From positions 124,001-188,000 of the forward strand of contig NZ_JABWRJ020000004.1 in NCBI RefSeq assembly GCF_014268935.2: a DNA stretch of 64,000 bases, read 5' to 3'. A program made the translations under genes and the position numbers. Source of the DNA: Pseudomonas peradeniyensis. GTDB taxonomy: Bacteria; Pseudomonadota; Gammaproteobacteria; Pseudomonadales; Pseudomonadaceae. The first letter of the stretch is position 1. Each line of letters starts with the position of its first letter. Positions 35,618 to 44,502 of the stretch are shown piece by piece. Under the pieces are notes generated by a model. The model ran no database searches, was not told the DNA's origin, and saw nothing but the letters and a program-made list of their open reading frames with translations.

Positions 35618-36495
35618 GCGTCGGCCTCGCTGTCGCTGCCCGGCTCGCGGCGCGCCGGCAGGCCGTTGCGCAGGATCAGCGGCCGCTCGTCGTCGCTGAA
35701 CACGCTGACCGGCGGTTGCTGCGACGGATCGCCCGGCAGCAGGGCGAAGTGGCGCAGCACCCCGCCGAAGGCGCGTTCGAGGTTGTCGCGGGTGTAGACC
35801 TCGTCGGTCGGCCCGTGGGCCAGCACGGTGCGCTTGATCAGCACCACCCGGTCGCAGAACTCCGGCACCGAACCGAGGTTGTGGGTCGACACCAGCATGA
35901 TCCGCCCTTCGCCACGCAGCTCGCGCAGCAGCTGGATGATCTGGTCCTCGGTCTTCACATCAACCCCGGTGAACGGCTCGTCGAGCAGAATCACCCGGCT
36001 GTCCTGGGCCAGGGCGCGGGCGAGGAACACGCGCTTGCGCTGGCCGCCGGACAATTCGCCGATCTGCCGCTTGCGCAACGCCTGCATGTCGACCCGGCAC
36101 AGCGCCGCGTCCACCGCCTCGTGATCGGCGCGTCGGGGGATGCGCAACGGGCCCATGTGCCCGTAGCGCCCCATCATCACCACGTCCTCGACCAGTACCG
36201 GGAAGTCCCAGTCCACTTCCTCGGCCTGGGGCACGTAGGCCGTGCACTTGCGCCGCAGGGCGCGCTCGGCCGGCAGGCCCAGCACGCTGATGCGCCCGGC
36301 GGCCAAACGCACCAGGCCCATGATGGCCTTGAACAGGGTCGACTTGCCCGAGCCGTTGATGCCCACCAGCGCGGTGATCGAGCCCATCGGCAGTTCGAAG
36401 CTGGCGTCGTGCAGCGCGGTATGGCCGTTGCGGTAGGTCACGGTGGCGCCCTGGACGACGATGCCGCTCTCCAGGGCCTGGTTGTGCTGGTTCAT
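35614..36495 (-). CDS. sitB: metal ABC transporter ATP-binding protein (SitB-like)
   Basis: A 293-residue ATPase. Walker A is GINGSGKS at 45-52, the signature motif LSGGQRKRVFLARAL, Walker B VILLDEPFTGVD and the switch histidine in LVSTHNLG. The segment CTAYVPQAEEVDWDFPVLVEDVVMMGRYG is typical of the manganese/zinc ABC ATPase group. A C-terminal extension of about 50 residues follows the core domain (VFSDDERPLILRNG). It overlaps both neighbours by 4 bp. The energy-coupling role in the SitABCD-like importer is secure; the metal specificity is inferred. Confidence 0.92.
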   Translation of the reverse strand: MNQHNQALESGIVVQGATVTYRNGHTALHDASFELPMGSITALVGINGSGKSTLFKAIMGLVRLAAGRISVLGLPAERALRRKCTAYVPQAEEVDWDFPVLVEDVVMMGRYGHMGPLRIPRRADHEAVDAALCRVDMQALRKRQIGELSGGQRKRVFLARALAQDSRVILLDEPFTGVDVKTEDQIIQLLRELRGEGRIMLVSTHNLGSVPEFCDRVVLIKRTVLAHGPTDEVYTRDNLERAFGGVLRHFALLPGDPSQQPPVSVFSDDERPLILRNGLPARREPGSDSEADA

Positions 36496-37415
36496 CGGCT
36501 GCCTGCCTCGCCCAGGCCCTGGACGATGGTGTCGGTGGTTACCCGCAGCAGGTCGAGGTAGGTCGGCACCGGCCCGTCCTGGGCGCTCAGGGAGTCGACG
36601 TAGAGCACGCCGCCATAGTGCGCGCCGGTTTCCCGGGCCACCTGGCGGGCCGGCTTGTCGGACACCGTGCTTTCACTGAACACCGCCGGGATATGATGCG
36701 CCCTGACCGCGTCGATGACCGTGCGCACCTGGTTCGGCGTGCCCTGCTGGTCGGCGTTGATCGGCCACAGGTACAGCTCCTTCAGGCCGAAGTCGCGGGC
36801 CAGGTAGGAGAACGCGCCTTCGCTGCTGACCAGCCAGCGCCTGTCGGCGGGAATCTGCTCGAGACGGACGCGCAGCGGCGCGATGGTCGCCTCGATACGC
36901 GCCTTGTAGGCCTCGGCATTGCGTTGGTAGGCCTGGGCGTTGGCCGGGTCGTGGCGTACCAGGGCGTCGCGGATGTTGTCGACGTAGACCAGGGCGTTGC
37001 GTGGCGACATCCACGCGTGCGGATTGGGCTTGCCGCTGTACGGGCCGGCGACGATACCCATCGGCTCGATGCCGTCGGACACCACCACGCCCGGCACCTG
37101 TTGCAGGCGCTGGAAGAACTTCTCGAACCACAGCTCCAGGTTCAGGCCATTCCACAGGATCAGCTGCGCCCCCTGGGCGCGGCGCAGATCGCCGGGGGTC
37201 GGCGAGTAATTGTGGATCTCGGCGCCGGGCTTGGTGATCGACTCGACCACGGCGGCATCACCCGCCACGTTGCGGGCCATGTCGGCAATGATGGTGAAGG
37301 TGGTGACCACCTTGAACTTTTCCGCCGCGCCCACGGGCAGCGCCAGCAGCAAGGTGGCGAACAGTGCGCCTGCCAGGCGCCAGGGGCGGGATTGGGACCT
37401 GCTTCTATCGAACAT
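36492..37415 (-). CDS. sitA: periplasmic metal-binding protein (SitA/YfeA-like)
   Basis: A 307-residue cluster A-I binding protein with a signal peptide ending near LALPVGAAE. The four metal ligands expected from YfeA-type proteins are present with matching spacing: H68 (EIHNYSPTP), H133 (NPHAWMSP), E199 (SSEGAFSYL) and D274 (LYVDSLS). There is no His-rich loop of the kind found in ZnuA, so manganese and/or iron is more likely than zinc, though such proteins are promiscuous. ATG 37415 has GGAAG 6 bp upstream. It heads a four-gene operon with every junction overlapping. I see no clear Fur, Zur or MntR box in the 157-bp upstream gap. Confidence 0.9.
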   Translation of the reverse strand: MFDRSRSQSRPWRLAGALFATLLLALPVGAAEKFKVVTTFTIIADMARNVAGDAAVVESITKPGAEIHNYSPTPGDLRRAQGAQLILWNGLNLELWFEKFFQRLQQVPGVVVSDGIEPMGIVAGPYSGKPNPHAWMSPRNALVYVDNIRDALVRHDPANAQAYQRNAEAYKARIEATIAPLRVRLEQIPADRRWLVSSEGAFSYLARDFGLKELYLWPINADQQGTPNQVRTVIDAVRAHHIPAVFSESTVSDKPARQVARETGAHYGGVLYVDSLSAQDGPVPTYLDLLRVTTDTIVQGLGEAGSR

Positions 37416-37572
37416 CCGTCACTTCCACTTCGAGTCGGAGGAAACGGCTAAGGCACGGAACGGCGGCCGATCTTGTGCGATGCCCCTGGTTGTGCGGCGC
37501 GGGTCATGCGGTCGGCTCTGCCTTGTCGAGTATGGAGAGCCGCCACACGGATGGCAAATGCGCCGACAGGTG

Positions 37573-37908
37573 TCACCCTGCCAGCGTCGCCAGCGCCAGT
37601 ACTGGCCACCCCGCCACAGCCGTCCCGATCGCCAGCCGCGGCTGGTAGGGCAGCACCAGCACCAGCGCCAACCCCGCCAGCGAGACCAGGCCAAGCCCGC
37701 CGATCGGTCCCATGGCCCAGCCCCAGGCCGCGACACTGGCGGCGAAACTGGCCGCCAGCGCCAGCCAGCCCGTTGCACGCAGCGCCCGACGCCGCGACGA
37801 CGATGGCGGCCGGCCCCAGACCTGTTTGTAGTGCCGCTCCAGCCCCAGGCACAGGGCAATCATGCCGCTGTACGCTAACCACAATCCCGTGGCTATCGCC
37901 AGACCCAT
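37573..37908 (-). CDS. DUF3325-family membrane protein
   Basis: A 111-residue protein with three hydrophobic segments: GLAIATGLWLAYSGMIALCLGL, ATGWLALAASFAASVAAWGWAMG, and the rest. The signature LCLGLERHYKQVWGRPPSS-R-R-R matches DUF3325 proteins, which are encoded beside PepSY and DUF3649 genes in iron-uptake loci. Its ATG at 37908 begins one base after the PepSY stop, so it is the last gene of a three-gene unit. Function unknown; accessory to a membrane reductase by context. Confidence 0.82.
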   Translation of the reverse strand: MGLAIATGLWLAYSGMIALCLGLERHYKQVWGRPPSSSRRRALRATGWLALAASFAASVAAWGWAMGPIGGLGLVSLAGLALVLVLPYQPRLAIGTAVAGWPVLALATLAG

Positions 37909-37909
37909 T

Positions 37910-39439
37910 TCAGTTGACCTCCGTGCGGACACGCAGCGCACGCTCCGGCGCTGGCTGCCCGATTTTCCAGGCACACGCGGCCAGCAGGCCGCCGATCACC
38001 AGAATGGTGACCTCCAGGGGGATGTAGTCGCCGCGATTGACCGTGACCACGTTCAGCAACGGCAACCCCAGGCACAGCGCCGCAGTCAGCCCGAGCTGCT
38101 CCTGCCAGGCCCGCAACCAGGGACGCAGACAGGCGTGCAGCAAGGTCGCCAGCCAGATCAGGAAGAACACCCGCACCTCCCAGCCGCCACGCTGCGCCAG
38201 CTCGAACGGCAACAAGCGGTTGGCCCACAACAGGCCGACGCAGGCCAGCGCCAGGCCGGCCACCACACTGACGTTGATGCGCTCGGCGCCGGTGTACAGC
38301 GCGGCGCCCAGCGCCCCTTCGCCGTCATGCCGGCGTCGACGCTTTACGGTGAACAGCACCAGCCCCGTGGCAATCATCGCGCAGCTGGCCAGGCCGCAGA
38401 CGAAATACAGCCAGCGCATCGGGTAGCCGCCGAACTGGGCGAAGTGCATGCCCGCCAGCACCCGTTGCGTGAGCAGGCTCGGGCGGCTCTCGGCGGGCGC
38501 CCGCAATACCTTGCCGGTCACACCATCGAAGACCATGCTCTGGCCCTTGGTCAGCTCGATGCGATTGCCCAGCAGCGGGCGCACCTCGATCCGCGCATCG
38601 CCGCGCCCCGGGTTGTGGATCGACAGGCTGGCCAACGGCCCCAGCACGCGCTCGGCCTCGGCCAGCAGCGGCGGCAACGCCGTCAACGGCGCCGGCCCGG
38701 CAACCTCCTGAGGGGGCTGGCGTCCCTGGCCGGCATGCTGCTCGGGCATGCCGCGCAGGGCGCGATTGAGTGCCTCGCGATCCCCGCCGAACAGCGCATC
38801 GGAGGCCGCCGGCATATAGATCAGGTAGAAGATCACCAGGCCCGTGTAGGTGATCATCAGGTGGAACGGCAGCACCAGCACCCCCGTGGCGTTGTGCGCG
38901 TCCAGCCACGAGCGCTGGCCCTTGGCCGGGCGGAAGGTGAAGAACTCCTTGAAGAATTTCTTGTGGATGACGATACCGCTGACCAGCGCCGCCAGCATCG
39001 CCATCGCCGCCAGGCCCACCACCCAGATGCCGAGCAGGCGCGGCAGGTTGAGGGTGAAGTGGAAGCGAAAGAAGAAGCCGCCGCCGGCCGTTTCACGCAC
39101 CTGCAGCAGCTCGCCGGTTTCCGGGTCGAGCGCCTGTCCGCCGCCGCGACGCTGCTCACCGGTGGACACGCTGAGGGTGGGTGCGCGTTCGTTGGGCAGG
39201 CCGATGTTCCAGGTGCGGGCGTGCGGATGACGGGCCTGCAGGTAATCCAGCGCGGTCTGCGCCGCCTCGCGGCTGTCCAGGCTGTGCGCCGGGATTTCCG
39301 GGCGCAGCCAGTTGTCGATCTCCTTGTCGAACACCGCCAGGGTGCCGGTGAGGAAGATGGCGAACAGCACCCAGCCGAACAGCAGTCCGCTCCAGGTGTG
39401 CAGCCATGACAGGGATTGGGTGATGGTTTTCTGCTTCAT
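37910..39439 (-). CDS. PepSY-associated transmembrane protein, siderophore-iron reductase-like
   Basis: A 509-residue inner-membrane protein with an N-terminal helix (LHTWSGLLFGWVLFAIFLTGTLAVFDKEID, the classical PepSY_TM opening), a second helix pair near residues 135-225 (LLGIWVVGLAAMAMLAALVSGIVIH, LPFHLMITYTGLVIFYLIYMP) and further helices toward the C-terminus. Conserved histidines lie in LHTWSG, HFTLNLPR, DAHNATG and GMHFAQFGG, and could hold heme. Its start overlaps the DUF3649 stop as ATGA. This DUF3649-PepSY-DUF3325 triplet accompanies ferric-siderophore receptors in many pseudomonads; reduction of siderophore iron is inferred. Confidence 0.88.
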   Translation of the reverse strand: MKQKTITQSLSWLHTWSGLLFGWVLFAIFLTGTLAVFDKEIDNWLRPEIPAHSLDSREAAQTALDYLQARHPHARTWNIGLPNERAPTLSVSTGEQRRGGGQALDPETGELLQVRETAGGGFFFRFHFTLNLPRLLGIWVVGLAAMAMLAALVSGIVIHKKFFKEFFTFRPAKGQRSWLDAHNATGVLVLPFHLMITYTGLVIFYLIYMPAASDALFGGDREALNRALRGMPEQHAGQGRQPPQEVAGPAPLTALPPLLAEAERVLGPLASLSIHNPGRGDARIEVRPLLGNRIELTKGQSMVFDGVTGKVLRAPAESRPSLLTQRVLAGMHFAQFGGYPMRWLYFVCGLASCAMIATGLVLFTVKRRRRHDGEGALGAALYTGAERINVSVVAGLALACVGLLWANRLLPFELAQRGGWEVRVFFLIWLATLLHACLRPWLRAWQEQLGLTAALCLGLPLLNVVTVNRGDYIPLEVTILVIGGLLAACAWKIGQPAPERALRVRTEVN

Positions 39440-39714
39440 CCCAGGCGCTCCAGCAGTTGCGGCCAGAAGCCGATCAGCGCCAGCGGCACGCCGAGGGCCA
39501 GGCCGGCCCAGGCGCGAGTGGCGCTACGACAGGCGAAGGCCCAGAGGATCGCGCCGGTGTAGACGGCGAACGACAGCACGGTGGCGACGATCAGGGCATC
39601 CGCCGGTTGCAGCGGCAGCAGCCGCGCCAGCGCGGCGGTGAAGGCGTAGGTGAAGGCATAGCCGCCGAGCACGGCGGCGACGATGCGCGAGAGCATGGGC
39701 CAGGAGAGGTTCAC
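39436..39714 (-). CDS. DUF3649-family membrane protein
   Basis: A 92-residue protein with about three transmembrane helices (SRIVAAVLGGYAFTYAFTAALARLLPL, ALIVATVLSFAVYTGAILWAFA, WAGLALGVPLALIGFW). GTG 39714 has AAGGA 9 bp upstream and gives the family's usual short lead; ATG 39696 is the alternative. It opens the three-gene unit with the PepSY and DUF3325 genes, overlapping the first by 4 bp. Its location downstream of the enterobactin receptor gene, with a REP between, suggests read-through iron regulation. Confidence 0.8.
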   Translation of the reverse strand: MNLSWPMLSRIVAAVLGGYAFTYAFTAALARLLPLQPADALIVATVLSFAVYTGAILWAFACRSATRAWAGLALGVPLALIGFWPQLLERLG

Positions 39715-39727
39715 GGTTTGCAGTCCT

Positions 39728-39833
39728 TGGGGGCGCGTTGCGCCCCTTTCGCGGCGCAAGGCCGCTCCTACAGAAGATCACGACCCTCTGTAGCAGCGGC
39801 CTTGTGCCGCGAAAGGGCTGCGCAGCAGCCGCG
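39728..39833. repeat. paired REP palindrome
   Basis: TTTCGCGGCGCAAGGCCGCT and AGCGGCCTTGTGCCGCGAAA face each other, flanked by GGGGGCGCGTTGCGCCCC and CTGCGCAGCAG. It fills the gap between the receptor stop and the DUF3649 start. Confidence 0.88.
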
Positions 39834-39840
39834 CTTGTCA

Positions 39841-42060
39841 TCAGAACGAGGTGGTCACCGACGCATAGAACGCGCGCCCCGGCTCGTTGTAGGTGGCGGC
39901 GCCGGCGCTGGTCCCCGCCCCTTCGCGGTACACGCGCTTGTCGAACAGGTTGCTGATGCCGGCGCCGAACGACAGGTTCTTGTTCAGCGCGTAAGTGCCA
40001 CCGATGCCCCAGACGTGGTACGGATCAAGGGTCTGCAGCTCGTTCTGCGCCGTGACGCTGACCTCGCGGGTCGGGTTGAACTGGCGCGGCTCCTGCTTGC
40101 CGTAGTAGGTGCCGGTCAGGCTCAGCGACAGGGCCTCGGTCACCTGCCAGTCGAGCATGGTGTTGACGGTGTACTCCGGCACCACCGACAGCGGGTTGCC
40201 GTCACTGTCTTCGTTGGCGTCCATGTAGGTGAAGTTGGTATTCCAGCTCAGCACCTCGCCGGCCTCGCCCAGCAGCGGCACGCCGATGCTGCCTTCCCAG
40301 CCCTTGACCACCGCGTCCTGGGCGTTGTCCCAGCGCAGGATCGCCTCGTTGGTGGCGGTGCGCCCGGTCACGTCGTTGGCCGAGACGATCTTGTTGTCGT
40401 AGTCGTTGCGGAAGTAGGTCAGGCTGGCGCTCCAGCCATCGCGGGCGAAGCTCACCCCCAGTTCCTTGTTGACGCTGATCTCCGGGTCGAGGTCGGCGTT
40501 GCCCAGCACATAGCAACCGTTCGAGCTGAGGCTCGGCGCACAGCCGTTGCCGTTGCTGCGGTACAGGTAGTTGGGGTTGGACTGGTACAGGTTCGGCGCC
40601 TTGAACGCCCGGGCGATGCCGGCCTTGAGGGTGACGTCCTCGGTGAGCTTGTACGAGGTGTTCAGGCTCGGGCTCCAGTTGGCACCGAACTGGTCATGGT
40701 GGTCCAGACGCAGGCCCGGGGTGAGGAACCAGTTTGGTGTCAGCTCGATATTGTCCTCGGCGTAGACGGCCATGATGGTGGCGTCCATGTCGGTGGGCCG
40801 CGCCCCGGCAGCGGAGGTCGGCAGCGTGGTGCCCACGGCGCGGTTCAAGGTGCTGGGGTCGTCGAGTTCCTGGTAGTTCCACTCGGCGCCCAGAGTAAGG
40901 GTTTGTGGACGCAGCAGATCAAGCGGCAGGTCCAGCTGGCCCTGGACCAGGTAGCTGTCGTAGGTGCTGGTGGCTTTCTCGTTGCCGCTGATATCACCGT
41001 CGACGCTGCCGGTCATGCCTTCGAGCAGACGGTTGTTGCGGGTCTTCTCGTACTGCGCCAGCACACGGGAAGTGCCGAAGTCCCAGTCGCCGCGATGGGT
41101 AACGGAGAAGTCCTGGCGGTACATCGTATTGGTCTCGCGACCGAGCCAGCCGTTGATGGTGCTGCCCGGCACCAGCGAGTCGGTGCCGCCGGTGCCGACG
41201 TCGCCAGCGTAGATATTGCCCTGGCGACTGAAGCCGGTCTCGAAATCGATCGTCTGCTGGTTGTCCAGCGCCCAGCTCACCAGGGCGTTGATGTCCTTGT
41301 TGCGCACGCCCTCGCGGCCGGCGGCCAGGGACGAGCCGCTGGCGGTGGCGGTGTGGCCCTGGTTGATGTCGGCGTCGTCGGCGTCGGTCTTGTTCAGGTT
41401 GCCGTACACGCGGAAGGTCAGCGACTCGGTCAGCGGACCGGCGAGGCTGAAGGTGGTGCGCTTGGTCATGCCCTCGGCATCGTCCTCGGGCAGGTTGGTG
41501 AAGGCGGTGATGCTGCCGGTCATTTCCTGCGTCGGACGCTTGGTGATGATGTTCACCACCCCGCCCATGGAACCCGAGCCATAGCGGGCCGCCGCCGGGC
41601 CTCGGAGCACCTCGATGCTCTCGACCTGGTCGGCCGGCACCCAGTTGCTGTCGCCGCGGGTGTCGCGCTCGCCGGCACGGGTGTAGCGCACCGCGTTGCG
41701 CGAGGTCACCGGCTTGCCGTCGATCAGGATCAGGGTGTTTTCCGGGCCCATGCCGCGCAAGTCGATCTGCCGGTTGTTGCCCCGCGAGCCACTGGCGCCG
41801 TTGCCGGTCAGGTTGACGCCAGGCATCTTGCGAATGATCTCGGACAGGTCGTTGACCGGCGGACGCTTCTTGATGTCCTCGGCGCTGATGATCGAGACGC
41901 CCGATGCCTGCTTCAGCTCCTGCTCGGCGGTGGCCACCACGTGGGTGTCGCTCAGTTCAAGCACCTCGTTGCCCTGGCTGTCGGTGGCGGCCCACAGGGT
42001 CGCGGGCGACGCCGCCAGCAGGGCCAGGCAGAGATGGTTGAGCTTGAATCGGGGCTGCAT
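39841..42060 (-). CDS. pfeA: TonB-dependent ferric-enterobactin-type receptor (PfeA/PirA/FepA-like)
   Basis: A 739-residue outer-membrane receptor. A signal peptide (HLCLALLAASPATLWAA) is followed by a plug with TonB-box-like THVVATAEQE, SGVSIISAEDIKKRPPVNDLSEIIRKMPGVN, the FepA-like NLTGN-x-x-SGSRGNNRQIDLRGMGPENTLILIDGKPV, and RGPAAARYGSGSMGGVVNIITKRP. The barrel ends GRAFYASVTTSF. The length and plug motifs agree with PfeA/PirA receptors for catecholate siderophores. ATG 42060 has GGAG 7 bp upstream. The upstream two-component genes on the same strand complete a pfeRSA-like locus. Choosing between enterobactin (Pfe) and other catecholates (Pir) is not possible here. Confidence 0.9.
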   Translation of the reverse strand: MQPRFKLNHLCLALLAASPATLWAATDSQGNEVLELSDTHVVATAEQELKQASGVSIISAEDIKKRPPVNDLSEIIRKMPGVNLTGNGASGSRGNNRQIDLRGMGPENTLILIDGKPVTSRNAVRYTRAGERDTRGDSNWVPADQVESIEVLRGPAAARYGSGSMGGVVNIITKRPTQEMTGSITAFTNLPEDDAEGMTKRTTFSLAGPLTESLTFRVYGNLNKTDADDADINQGHTATASGSSLAAGREGVRNKDINALVSWALDNQQTIDFETGFSRQGNIYAGDVGTGGTDSLVPGSTINGWLGRETNTMYRQDFSVTHRGDWDFGTSRVLAQYEKTRNNRLLEGMTGSVDGDISGNEKATSTYDSYLVQGQLDLPLDLLRPQTLTLGAEWNYQELDDPSTLNRAVGTTLPTSAAGARPTDMDATIMAVYAEDNIELTPNWFLTPGLRLDHHDQFGANWSPSLNTSYKLTEDVTLKAGIARAFKAPNLYQSNPNYLYRSNGNGCAPSLSSNGCYVLGNADLDPEISVNKELGVSFARDGWSASLTYFRNDYDNKIVSANDVTGRTATNEAILRWDNAQDAVVKGWEGSIGVPLLGEAGEVLSWNTNFTYMDANEDSDGNPLSVVPEYTVNTMLDWQVTEALSLSLTGTYYGKQEPRQFNPTREVSVTAQNELQTLDPYHVWGIGGTYALNKNLSFGAGISNLFDKRVYREGAGTSAGAATYNEPGRAFYASVTTSF

Positions 42061-42159
42061 CGGGACACTCCTTGCGCGTTGGGAACTGTCCGGGCAAGGA
42101 GCGAGCGGGAGCACGACGATCCGACTCGCCCCGGGGCCGGCACGGGACGAGCACGAATG

Positions 42160-42189
42160 CTATATATTCTCATTTGAGAGTAAATCTAT
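42160..42189 (-). promoter_or_regulatory. possible Fur box upstream of the enterobactin-type receptor
   Basis: TATATATTCTCATTTGAGAG, followed by TAAATCTAT, is an AT-rich island in GC-rich DNA. On the minus strand it reads AAATGAGAATATATA, matching the ATGAGAAT core of Fur sites. It lies about 100 bp before the receptor ATG, in the gap after the sensor-kinase stop. Confidence 0.5.
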
Positions 42190-42197
42190 TTTACAAT

Positions 42198-43535
42198 CTA
42201 TACATTTCTCAGCCGCAGGCTCACCCGCAGGCCCGGTGAGCGGTTCTGCGCCCAGACCTCGCCGCCCTGCAACTGCGTGACGCTGCGCGCGATCGACAGC
42301 CCGAGGCCAAAGCCATCGCCCCCCGGACGCGCGGCATTGAGCCGGGTAAAGGGCTGGAAGATGCTTTCCAGGTGCTGCGGCTCGACGCCGGGGCCCTGGT
42401 CTTCGATCCACAGCAACCAGGTGTCGCCCTCGCAACAGCCGCCCAGGGTCACGACGCCGCCTGACGGCGAGTGGCGCACGGCATTGCGCAGCAGGTTTTC
42501 CAGGGTCTGGGCCAGGCTGTTGAGGTGGCCGAGTACCGTGCAGCCGGCAGGCAGCGCATTGCGCAGCTGCTCGGCCGGCCAGCCGGTCTCGTAGCAGACG
42601 TCATCGCACAGCACTTCCCATAGCCGGGCCACATCCACCGGCGCCAGCGGCAGGAGCGGCCGCTCGGTGTCCAGCCAGACCAGCTCCAGGGTGTCGTTGA
42701 TCAGCCGCTCCATGCCCTGCACTTCGCGCTCCAGGCGCTGACGCAAGGCCTGGTTGTCCTGTTCGCGCTCGCCGCTGACACGCAGCCGGCTCAACGGGGT
42801 GCGCAGCTCGTGGGACAGGTCGCGCAGCAAGCGGCGCTGGAATGCCACGGTATTTTCCAGGCGACCGGCCATGTGATCGAAGGCCCCCGCCAGTTCACCC
42901 AGTTCGTCGCGACGCCGGGTGAGTTGCCCGCCGACCCGCGCGGACAGGTCGCCGGCGCTCAGGGCGATGGCCTGGCGCCGCAGCACGGCCAGCGGCGCGA
43001 TGACCCGGCGGTACAGCAGCACGCCCAGACCCAGCGCCAGGGCGGCCGGCAGCACCCGCTCCAGCAAGGCCTGCCACAGGTGGTTGTACTTGCGCGGATT
43101 AAGCCTCGCCGGCAGGTCCATCACCAACTGGGCCTCACCACGACTGAACGGCACGTAGAACGTCGGCGTGCCGCCGGGCCGCCCCACCGACCAGTCCAGC
43201 GAGCGCATGAAGCTGAGTTTTTTGCGCTCTCGCCCGCGCAACGGCCACGACGACAACGACACGCCATGCGGCCCGACCACCGCCGCCCACACGCCCTCCT
43301 GTTCCGTCAACGAGGCAAGAAAGACATCGACGCCCGGCTCGCCGCCCTCCTCCCAGGCTTGCTCGGCCTGTCGCGCATAATCGGACAGCGTGTTGCGCGC
43401 CGTGCTACCGAGGGTCGAGGTGGCCATGTCCAGGCGTTGGCTGACATCCACATGCAGGCTGATGATCAACAGGCTAAGCAAGGCGATGCCGCCGAGCAGC
43501 GTCCAGAACAGCGAGTGGCGATCCGGCAGCCTCAT
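42198..43535 (-). CDS. pfeS: sensor histidine kinase (PfeS/PirS-like)
   Basis: A 445-residue membrane kinase. Transmembrane helix 1 (FWTLLGGIALLSLLIISLHV), a periplasmic sensor of about 120 residues, helix 2 (VLPAALALGLGVLLYRRVIAPL), HAMP, the phosphoacceptor box LLRDLSHELRTPLSRLR with H242, then an ATPase domain with N-box LENLLRNAVRHSP, DQGPGV and GFGLGLSIAR. Its start overlaps the response-regulator stop by 4 bp. In the characterised Pfe system the kinase responds to periplasmic ferric enterobactin and activates the receptor gene through PfeR; the same circuit is inferred here. Confidence 0.9.
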   Translation of the reverse strand: MRLPDRHSLFWTLLGGIALLSLLIISLHVDVSQRLDMATSTLGSTARNTLSDYARQAEQAWEEGGEPGVDVFLASLTEQEGVWAAVVGPHGVSLSSWPLRGRERKKLSFMRSLDWSVGRPGGTPTFYVPFSRGEAQLVMDLPARLNPRKYNHLWQALLERVLPAALALGLGVLLYRRVIAPLAVLRRQAIALSAGDLSARVGGQLTRRRDELGELAGAFDHMAGRLENTVAFQRRLLRDLSHELRTPLSRLRVSGEREQDNQALRQRLEREVQGMERLINDTLELVWLDTERPLLPLAPVDVARLWEVLCDDVCYETGWPAEQLRNALPAGCTVLGHLNSLAQTLENLLRNAVRHSPSGGVVTLGGCCEGDTWLLWIEDQGPGVEPQHLESIFQPFTRLNAARPGGDGFGLGLSIARSVTQLQGGEVWAQNRSPGLRVSLRLRNV

Positions 43536-44257
43536 GCAAGCACGCGCTTGAGCATGTAGCCAACGCCGCGCACGGTCTCCACCCTGGCCGCGCCGTAGCC
43601 GATCGACTGCAGCTTGCGGCGCAGGTGGCTGACATGCATGTCCAGGCTGCGGTCATGAATCGAATAGGCGCGATTGAGCGCCTGCTGGTAGAGGAAGGTC
43701 TTGCTCAGCGCTTCGTCCTGGGCATGCAGCAGGGTCTCGAGGATGCGGTACTCGCAGCCGGTCAACCCGGCCCAGCACTGGTCGTGGCAGACATCGCCGC
43801 GCAGCGGGTCGAAGGTCAGGCCCAGGGCACTGCCCAGGTCCTGATGGCTGACCGGGCCTTGGCGCTCGTAGGCGATCCGGCGCAGCAGGGCATCGATGCG
43901 CACATCCATCTCCGCCATGCTGAAGGGCTTGGCCAAGTAGTCGTCGGCACCCTGGCTGTAACCGACGATACGGTCCTGCTCGGCGCCCAGCGCCGACATC
44001 AGGATCACCGGCACGCGCTGGCGGCGGCGCAGCTCGACGAGCATGTCCAGGCCATTGCTGTCCGGCAGCAGGATATCCAGCAGGATCAGGTCGAAGCCGC
44101 CCTCGCGCAGCAGCTGTGGCACATCGCCGGCGCCGTGGCGCACGGTGACCGCGAAGCCGCGCTCGCCCAGGTGGCTGCCGATATGGGCGGACAGGACGGG
44201 ATCGTCCTCGATGGCGAGGATGCGCACCGGGGCATGGGAAGCGAGAGCCGACTGCAT
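43532..44257 (-). CDS. pfeR: OmpR-family response regulator (PfeR/PirR-like)
   Basis: A 241-residue regulator. The receiver domain has the acidic pair E17-D18-D19, phosphoacceptor D61 in LILLDILLPDSNG, and the conserved Lys in YLAKPFSMAE. The C-terminal winged helix shows LTGCEYRILETLLHAQ, DRSLDMHVSHLRRKL and VETVRGVGYML. The start ATG is preceded by AAGG. A good Fur box lies directly upstream, so iron lack would derepress regulator and kinase, which then drive the receptor gene downstream. Confidence 0.9.
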   Translation of the reverse strand: MQSALASHAPVRILAIEDDPVLSAHIGSHLGERGFAVTVRHGAGDVPQLLREGGFDLILLDILLPDSNGLDMLVELRRRQRVPVILMSALGAEQDRIVGYSQGADDYLAKPFSMAEMDVRIDALLRRIAYERQGPVSHQDLGSALGLTFDPLRGDVCHDQCWAGLTGCEYRILETLLHAQDEALSKTFLYQQALNRAYSIHDRSLDMHVSHLRRKLQSIGYGAARVETVRGVGYMLKRVLA

Positions 44258-44267
44258 GGATTACCTT

Positions 44268-44286
44268 GCGAATGATAATGATTGCT
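44268..44286 (-). promoter_or_regulatory. Fur box upstream of pfeR
   Basis: GCGAATGATAATGATTGC matches the Fur consensus GATAATGATAATCATTATC over its central ATGATAAT-ATT core. It lies 11 bp upstream of the pfeR ATG and would block transcription when iron is plentiful. This is the best Fur match in the window. Confidence 0.75.
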
Positions 44287-44502
44287 TGTCGCGTATTCTG
44301 ACAAATCCCATCCCTTAGCCACAAATCCGATCGTTCCCAGCACCGTCCCAGCGTTCCATGAAGGAAACTTCATATTCGCCTTCACGCCCCTGATAGCGGG
44401 GCCGACCGGCGTGGCGCAGGCATTGCGCGGCGGGGCTCGCCTTGAGCCCCCCCTGCCCGTCCGCGTAGCATCGCGCCCCCATTGCGTGACACCACGAAGC
44501 CC

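Noticed and set aside
37416..37572. A manganese riboswitch or MntR/Fur box upstream of the SitABCD-like operon.
   Set aside because: I searched the gap on both strands and found no convincing consensus; nothing beyond GC-rich sequence with a small hairpin was seen.
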